Source of the DNA: Triglochin maritima
Lineage: Eukaryota; Streptophyta; Magnoliopsida; Alismatales; Juncaginaceae
Length of the DNA: 64,000 bases
Reading direction: 5' to 3'
Assembly: GCA_963682175.1 (NCBI GenBank)
Contig: OY821771.1
Coordinates: forward strand, 13,143,001 to 13,207,000
In this document: piece by piece, positions 57,789 through 64,000 of the stretch
How positions within the stretch are numbered: the first letter of the stretch is position 1
Layout of the letters: the number at the start of each line of letters is the position of its first letter
Translations under genes and position numbers: made by a program
Notes under the pieces: model-generated
Told to the model about the DNA's origin: nothing
Seen by the model: the letters and a program-made list of their open reading frames with translations, nothing else
Database searches by the model: none

Positions 57789-60700
57789 TTAGACCTGCAC
57801 ACACGACCGACGATCCCTAAGTAACATGACCGCCAATTCACCCCTGATAGAGTGGATGGTATTGGGGTCCTTCTCCTTCGTAGGGTCAACATTCAACATT
57901 AGGCACCTTATCCAGTATAAAACGAAGGCGCCGCAATCGTTGCTCCCCGGTGGTTGTTGTTGGCTCTCTTTCCTCAGGATTCTCAGGGGCCAGTCGACCT
58001 TGAGTAGATCCCTCCAGTATACAGCCGCATCCGCTGCTGCACATTCATGCTGGCCTACAGTCTGCTCCGGATCATCACCTTCGCCTAGCTCCCTAGAGAG
58101 ACTGTTGAATGCCAAAATCTCTTTGGACGGGCCATAGACAACCACCAGTGTCCAATGACCTGAAGACCAGCATGGTTGTGCGATCACGGTCTGTGTTGGA
58201 GACGCACCTACGATTTTAGGGAGGATAAAATCATCAACTTCTCTGCCTTGCCCTGCAAGAATTCGCCCCGACTCGAATGTGGATATGCATATAACTTTTT
58301 CTGGGTGGCGTCTTTCTTCGAGCACCGATAGCATAGCGTCGATAGTTTCATCGCTAATATCCATCCTAGGCGTTATAAGCTCCTTCAGGTCGGAGCGTTT
58401 TAAACTGCACATATCGCCTCTCCAGATGACCTCCCTATTGTCCTTGTTGGGTTCGGTCAGGTTCAGTAGCATTTTGACCTCATCAAATGACAACGTGCCC
58501 AATGCAGGCATGTCAACATCCGGCCTTTTTTTCTTCAGGCTCCTTTGAGCCGCTCTATCTTTTCTTTTTTGCTCTTCTTCCTGCTTATTCTTCTTGGCCA
58601 GATGTTCGCCTTCCTTCAGCTGCTGCTCAACGGTGGCCGTCGAGCGTTTTCTTTTCGCGACCCAGTTTGCTATCTGGGCCTTTCTTTCTTCTTCCTTCTC
58701 CTTCTTCTTCTTCTCTTCCTCCTTCTCCAGCATTTTCCTCTTTTCTCCCATCTTCCTCTCCTCCTCCCTCTTCTCCTCTTCTTCCTTCTTCCTTTCCTCC
58801 TCCCTTTTTCTCTCACATTCCTCCTCCTCCCTCTTCCTCTTTTCTCGTTCCTCCTCCTCCTTCCTCTTCTTCTTTTCTCGTTCCTCCTCCTCCTTCCTCT
58901 TCTTCTCTTCTTCTTCCTCCTCCCTCCTCTTTTCTTCTTCCTCCTCCTCCCTCCTCTTCTCCTCTTCTTCCTCCTCCTCCCTCCTCTTTTCTTCTTCTTC
59001 ATCCTCATTCCTCTTCCTATTCTCTTCTTCCTCCGCCTCCCTCTTCTTCCTATTCTCCTCCTCTTGCTCTAGCTCGTTCTCCCCACCAGGGACTCCAGTT
59101 GTCCCTGTCCCTCGAAGATATATAATATCTTTCCTGAGCCTCCCACACTCTTCCTGGGAAATCCTCAGTTCTTCCCTGAGGTCGTGTACCTGTTCTGTGG
59201 CCTTCTTAAGGGCAGCTTCGGCCCTCAGCCATTTTGTCTTCACCTCACTCAGCTCCAATTCTTGGAGTAGCGGGTCGCATGGAATGCTGCAGTCTGCCAG
59301 TTGGAGCCTTGGCAAACTGACGGTTGAAGTTGAGCTCTTTCGAACAGGACCAATAAGTTGCAGCTCCCTTTCACTCATTGATGGAGCCCCCATCAGGTCG
59401 AACGTGCCGTCGTAAATTCGATGTAAGGTAATTCCACGTTCCTCCCATTTCCTCAGGGTTAATCGTTTCCCAAACATCTCCGTCCATCTTTTCATCCGTG
59501 GGAAAACTCCAGTTCTGGGCTCCCCCAATTTAAATTTCTCACAAAGCCACACCTTCAAATGGAAAGGAAAAAAATGAGAACTACTATACCAACGTACCTT
59601 CATATTCGAAAGACAACTGAATCCGAACATACATTAAACGTAAACCGAACAGACACCCAACTTAATCCGAACAGACGGACTTCTTATTCCGAACAGACAC
59701 ACGTCTTATTCCGAACAGACCCACCACTTAATCCGAACAGACCCACCCCTTAATGCGAACAGACTCACCATGTATTTCGAACAGACTCACAATGTATTCC
59801 GAACTGACTCACAATGTATTCCGAACAGACCCAACACTTAATCCGAACAACCCCACCACATATTCCGAACAGCCCCACCACTTAATCCGAACAGACTCAC
59901 AACATATTCCGAACAGACTCACAACGTATTCCGAACAGACCCACCACTTAATCCGAACAGACGCACCACCTCACCCGAACAGACGCACCACTTAATCCGA
60001 ACAGACGCACCACTTAATCCGAACAGACGCATCACTTAATCCGAACAGACGCACCACTTAATCCGAACAGACGCACCACTTAATCCGAACAGACACCCAA
60101 CTTAATCCGAACAGACTCACCACTTAATCCGAACAAACGCACCACTTAATCCGAACAGACACCCAACTTAATCCGAACAGACGCACCAATTATTCCGAAC
60201 AGACTCACCACTTAATCCGAACAGACCCACCACTTAACCCCGACAGACCCACCACTTAACCCGAACAGACCCACCATTTAATCCGAACGGACCCACCACT
60301 TAATCCGAACAGACCCACCACTTAATCCGAACAGACGCATCACTTAATCCGAACAGACGCACCACTTAATCCGAACAGACACCCAACTTAATCCGAACAG
60401 ACTCACCACTTAATCCGAACAAACGCACCACTTAATCCGAACAGACACCCAACTTAATCCGAACAGACGCACCAATTATTCCGAACAGACTCACCACTTA
60501 ATCCGAACAGACCCACCACTTAACCCCGACAGACCCACCACTTAACCCGAACAGACCCACCATTTAATCCGAACGGACCCACCACTTAATCCGAACAGAC
60601 CCACCACTTAATCCGAACAGACTCACAACGTATTCCGAACAGACACACATCGTCTTCCGAAAAGAACAAAAACAAAAAAAGAGGAAGAGAGGAAGTGTGA

Positions 60701-61480
60701 AGCAGGAACAAAAACTTACGTGTAGTATGGCAACACAACCTTCGACGTTCCCCTGCCGCATTATGAAATTCCCTGCCTTTTTCCTCTCCTGCAGTTCTAA
60801 ACTTGCTTTCTCGAGGCCTCCAACCAGGGTTTTGTGAACTGCACTTGCCCATGCGTAGCTGCTTAGGCGTTTGATGTTCCTCAGAGGGTGCATGAACCAT
60901 TCCTTCGGTCGCAGCGTTCCATCATAGAACAAAAAATTGTTGAAGATGAAAGAAATCAGGAGACGAACGTACTCCTCCGTCTCGCCCATGGTACTGTTTG
61001 CCATGAGATGAACTAAAAGTTGGGTGTTGTCAAGGTTCACCCCGTCTCGCTTCTGGACGCGCAATGGTTCCATCACCACGGCCTTCCCATGCGTACGTAA
61101 CCCCAAAATTAGGGCGATGTCTTCCGGTGTAAGGGGAACTACCCCTGATCCTATTCTCAGCCCCACCTCCTCCGTATCGTAGTGCTCGACGAACCAACCG
61201 ACTATTTCGTTGTCCGTCGTAATGTTAGGAAGGTTTAGGAAGTGACCGAATGGGGTGCTACGGAAAGCCTCCTTCTCCACCTTATTCATCCGGTCAAACT
61301 GCTTTCGGATGGCCTTCCAGGAGCATCGTGATTCCCGGAAGTAGTACGTGGTTCCCTAAAACCAATAATTTAATAAACGGAAGTTCATCAAAAAAAATAA
61401 CGACCCACGGAAAGAAAAAATTAGAGACCCACCGGTTCTGGGACGTGTTCGATATCGACGGCCGGAGTTGAAGATTCCAT
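57789..61480 (-). CDS. ULP1-like (C48) peptidase gene of the MULE, 815 residues
   Basis: Exons 61480-61433, 61355-60720 and 59552-57789, all phase 0. Splice signals are CCG-GTGGGT/GGTTTTAG, CAC-GTAAGT/ATTTGAAG. The N-terminal domain (about 39-228) contains AFRSTPFGHFLNLPN and VPLTPEDIALILGL, as in transposon ULP1 and plant-mobile-domain-like proteins. Residues ~330-385 are helical, and ~385-585 is a Glu/Arg/Lys-rich run encoded by GAG/AGG repeats, probably a coiled coil. The C-terminal peptidase domain has H694 (GHWTLVV), N711 (AFNSL) where Asp is more usual, Q761 and C768 (GSNDCGAFVL). This family cleaves SUMO or related conjugates; the role in transposition is unknown. No stop or frameshift interrupts it. 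Confidence 0.87.
59645..60646 (-). repeat. 22 bp minisatellite array in intron 2 of the ULP1-like gene
   Basis: About 45 units; on the minus strand TGTTCGGATTAAGTGGTGCG-type, so again sense to the transcript. The array occupies most of the 1167 bp intron (59553-60719). A block repeats with an offset of 286 bp, exactly 13 units: the unusual CGACAGACCC variant occurs at 60241 and again at 60527. Confidence 0.93.
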
Positions 61481-61771
61481 TATCGTTTACAAGGTGCGCT
61501 TCACAGGGAAAGAAAGTCGGGAATGCTTCACAGGTGCGCTTCCTACGTTCACAGGTAAGAAAGAAAGAAAGCGAGAGTCTCCCTTTTGTTCTGGATATGT
61601 TATCTTCCTCGGTATCCGAACCGTCGTTCGTAGGGTGTCTGCCGCTGTCTAATCTGGAAACGAACCGTCCTTCTTCGAAAACCGTCAAAAAAAATTCAAA
61701 ACAATTTGAGGCGCGTTCGGAAGGAAAGCGTGACATGGCAATCCGAGTAGACGCTGACTCATCCACTTTTT

Positions 61772-61808
61772 GAAGCCACGTAGGGCGCGTCCGTGACGCC
61801 CGCGTCCG
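61772..61808 (-). repeat. Right terminal inverted repeat of the two-gene MULE
   Basis: In reverse complement it reads ACACGG after the outer edge, then GGACGCGGGCGTCACGGACG and GTGGC, matching the left end apart from two CC/GG swaps and a one-base gap. Confidence 0.75.
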
Positions 61809-61820
61809 TGTATAAGGACT

Positions 61821-62010
61821 CTTCAATTAAAAAGAACACAAATCGTTGATGGTCACCAATCCATTATCTGATTTTGAAATGTAATGATGGGGAATTTACT
61901 TACCGGTGCTCACCGCTCAGCACATCACCGTATCATGTTCTATTGAGTAATGTCTTCACGTGACAACAAGCGTGCGTGAGTCAGCAAGTTGGTTGTTGCC
62001 TCGTGGCATC
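61821..62010. other. Short flank between MULE and MITEs
   Basis: About 190 bp of ordinary sequence; no feature seen. Confidence 0.5.
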
Positions 62011-62530
62011 TTAGACCACCCTTAACGGGTCTTTTTCGGTCATCTGGTCTGGGCATCCCAAATGTCCTTCCTTGACAGAGAGTGGTTTCTCGGTGAAACC
62101 GTCTGGGTGTTTTTCTGGGCAGGTATCCGTTCTATTTTCACTTTTTCAGTCACATCAATTTTCTTCTTGTCACGTTAGCACAAACCAATCCTCCAAATTT
62201 TCCTTAATCACACCCAAAAACAAGTCAAACGCCCTACATTCTATTTCATCCACGTTTGGGATTAATTCTGCGTAAAATATATAAAAAAATAAAAAATATA
62301 AAAAAAATAAAAAACATTTTTTTGTTTTTTGAAAAAAACGGTTTAAAATAATTTTAAAAACATTTTTTTACATATTTTAAAACATTCATATATATATATA
62401 AAACATAAAATATCCAACCAGGGGGCACGCCTATCCACCCTTTAGGGTGGATAATTGGACGGTTTTCCACCTAATTTTCCGCCCAGGCAGAAAAGGTGGA
62501 ATTTTATTGGCTGATTTGTCAGGCATTTTC
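62011..62530. mobile_element. Harbinger-type MITE, copy with degraded right end
   Basis: It begins TTAGACCACCCTTAACGG, the same terminus as the next copy. It shares with it the blocks CAAACCAATCCTCCAA, TTAATCACACCCAAAAACAA and GCCCTACATTCTATTTC, then an A/T-rich core and a GC-rich patch (62418-62460). No matching right end was found before the next copy starts, so the limit is approximate. Confidence 0.6.
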
Positions 62531-62559
62531 GTTGAGCGTTCAGTAATTTCATGTCATTA

Positions 62560-62989
62560 AGACCACCATTAACAGCGTCCGGTTTTCTCTCTCAGTCACG
62601 TCAGTTTCTCACGTCAGCTCAAACCAACCCCCCTAATTTTTTTCTTAACCACACCTAGAAACAACTCAAGCGTCCTACATTCTCTCTCCTTCACGTCATT
62701 TGGGGATCAATTCTAGGTAAAACACAAAAATTGTCGAAAAAAATTAAAAAATATAAACGAATAATTCATAAATAAATTTTTGAAAAAAACAATTTTAAAT
62801 CATTTTTTTAAACTTTTTAAAAACAATAAATAAAAAAAAACAAAAAAAATTATCCAATCCGGGGGGACCACGTGGGCCCTCGGATTGGGTGCCCAGAAAT
62901 CCGCTCGAGCGGATCCGCTCACGATCTGCCCTCCCATTAAGGGAGGGCAAATCGGGCACCCGATTTGGGGGCCCAGTTAAGGGTGCTCT
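62560..62989. mobile_element. Harbinger-type MITE with terminal inverted repeats
   Basis: Left end AGACCACCATTAACAGCG and right end (reverse complement) AGAGCACCCTTAACTGGG match at most positions; both abut TTA/TAA, fitting the 3 bp TWA target of PIF/Harbinger elements. The core is A/T-rich, followed by paired GC-rich words (GAGCGGATCCGCTC and CCCTCCCATTAAGGGAGGG, both self-complementary). There is no coding sequence. Confidence 0.8.
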
Positions 62990-64000
62990 TAATTTCGAAC
63001 CTTCCTCTTGAATTTTCATTCGACCGTTAAAAATAATGCACGGTGAAGTGTTTGATATTATGTATATTCTTATTTGTTTTATTTGGCATGCTTGGGTCTA
63101 GATTTCTCCCATGATAGCTTGTTTGTATCACATGTGAATGTTAATATCTAAATGTTGGGAGCATTTAGCCAATAAGGTAAGGTATCGTCTGAGTATTTAA
63201 TACTCAGTGAATCCTTTATGAGAATTCAGTAAGAAATTGCTACCTTTAATTGTCTCATGTTAACTTAACTTTGATTGAATTTCAATTCAGCAGTCTACCA
63301 TGTTTGATTAGTCTAGGTAAGTAGAAGTGGTGTTTAATTGTCATAAATATATTTACAAGTACATTGCAATATTGTATAACCTATTGAATGGTTAGATTCC
63401 TTAGTAGTTGTGCTAAAAATAATCAATAAAAGGTGCAGTTGCATCTATCTTTTTTATAATAGTTTTTTTCCTTTTAGATAAATAAGAAGTTATGATTCAC
63501 AACTCCTTCAACCAAGTCCAAGAGCAAATAACTATTACAAAATAAGAGCCAAAAGTTTGATCCAATAAGATTACACAAATAACTACTCAATATGTAACTA
63601 GCAACCACCCGTAGAAAAAGACAATTAATCCTCCGAGGTCAGGGGAGAACTACACAACACCTTGTATTCCTGCAACTCCCTGCACCTTTCTTCCAGCTCA
63701 CATCGACATTTTTCCACCACGTCGTGTGGGGGTGTGAATTAGACTTGTACAAGTTTGGAGAGGTGCGGTGTACTTCAAGATGAAGAGGTGAGTAGATATT
63801 GGCTTAAAGGTAATTTGGGAATTTCGTTTGACAAAATGTCTTGTTGGGAAATTCAAAAGTGTTATCCAAACACTTTGGGTTTCCGAATGTAGACAAGTTG
63901 AACTCAATAATGTAAGCTGGGAGCGGAGTTTCTATTATAAGCCCTTCGACCAGAAATTGCATCCAATCGGGACCTATTTACTCATTATATGTTGCATGTG
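62990..64000. other. Right edge of the window without a recognisable gene
   Basis: AT-rich sequence. A 69-codon minus-strand frame at 63698-63907 shows no family motif. Nothing else is supported. Confidence 0.5.

Larger units (their letters stand above)
53165..61811. mobile_element. Two-gene MULE: FAR1-type transposase and ULP1-like peptidase
   Basis: About 8.65 kb. GC-rich termini at 53174-53210 (GGACGCCCGCGTCCGGGACG...) and 61772-61808 pair in reverse complement: GGACGC, GCGTC, GGACGCGC and GTGGC agree in order. Flanking ATAAGGAAA (53156-53164) and ATAAGGACT (61812-61820) share seven of nine bases, but they do not fit the inverted repeats flush, so the exact limits are open. The two genes are convergent and both read without internal stops once spliced. 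One 22 bp minisatellite occurs at three places inside. MULEs carrying ULP1-like genes are known (Kaonashi-type, CUMULE), so the combination is established; this copy looks potentially autonomous. Confidence 0.85.

Noticed and set aside
58487..59415. Long Ser/Leu/Pro-rich open frames on the plus strand
   Set aside because: They are antisense shadows of the Glu/Arg/Lys-rich coiled-coil region of the ULP1-like gene; purine-rich coding keeps the complementary frames open.
54495..60646. CRISPR-like arrays of regularly spaced repeats
   Set aside because: The 22 bp units are contiguous with only graded variation and no unique spacers, and the DNA is plant nuclear; this is a minisatellite.

Overview
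The window is nuclear DNA of a flowering plant, most likely a eudicot. It is dominated by nested LTR retrotransposons, Mutator-like elements (MULEs) and MITEs. It holds a nuclear copy of plastid 5S rRNA and one plant-type NDR1/HIN1-like gene with a conserved splice junction. No bacterial gene organisation is present. The species cannot be named from the sequence.

Layout. 0.9-1.8 kb: a possible small MULE derivative filled by a minisatellite. 2.6-14 kb: nested and head-to-head LTR elements. One LTR type (called B) flanks Athila-like gag debris and is interrupted by a Copia-like solo LTR (type C) and by a solo LTR of a third type (A); a decayed CACTA-like fragment follows. 17.8-25.2 kb: a nearly complete, young, minus-strand type A element with two ~1.55 kb LTRs, a tRNA-Asp primer site and one gag-like frame but no pol. 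26.2-26.7 kb: a broken PIF/Harbinger transposase. 27.5-30.0 kb: the NHL/LEA-2 gene, the only clear host gene. 30.3-35.9 kb: a decayed MULE with a plant-mobile-domain gene convergent with a transposase carrying an OTU peptidase domain. 36.0-39.3 kb: a MuDR-type MULE with ~300 bp inverted repeats, a 10 bp target duplication and a plastid rrn5 copy inside. 39.5-43.0 kb: an internally deleted type A element with a perfect 5 bp target duplication. 44.9-45.4 kb: a foldback MITE. 46.2-47.7 and 49.2-50.7 kb: two more type C solo LTRs with perfect target duplications. 51.0-52.5 kb: a LINE-1 fragment. 53.2-61.8 kb: a MULE with two convergent genes that still read as intact. 62.0-63.0 kb: two related Harbinger-type MITEs.

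The most notable system is the 53.2-61.8 kb MULE. Its plus-strand gene encodes a 725-residue FAR1-type transposase with DDE acids and a SWIM zinc finger. Its minus-strand gene encodes an 815-residue ULP1-like peptidase with a long charged coiled coil. One 22 bp minisatellite occupies an intron of the first gene, an intron of the second and the spacer between their stop codons. In both introns it lies in the sense direction. Higher-order periods of 130/152 bp and 286 bp are visible.

Exon joins and family names are my reading of conserved motifs and splice signals; no database search was run.
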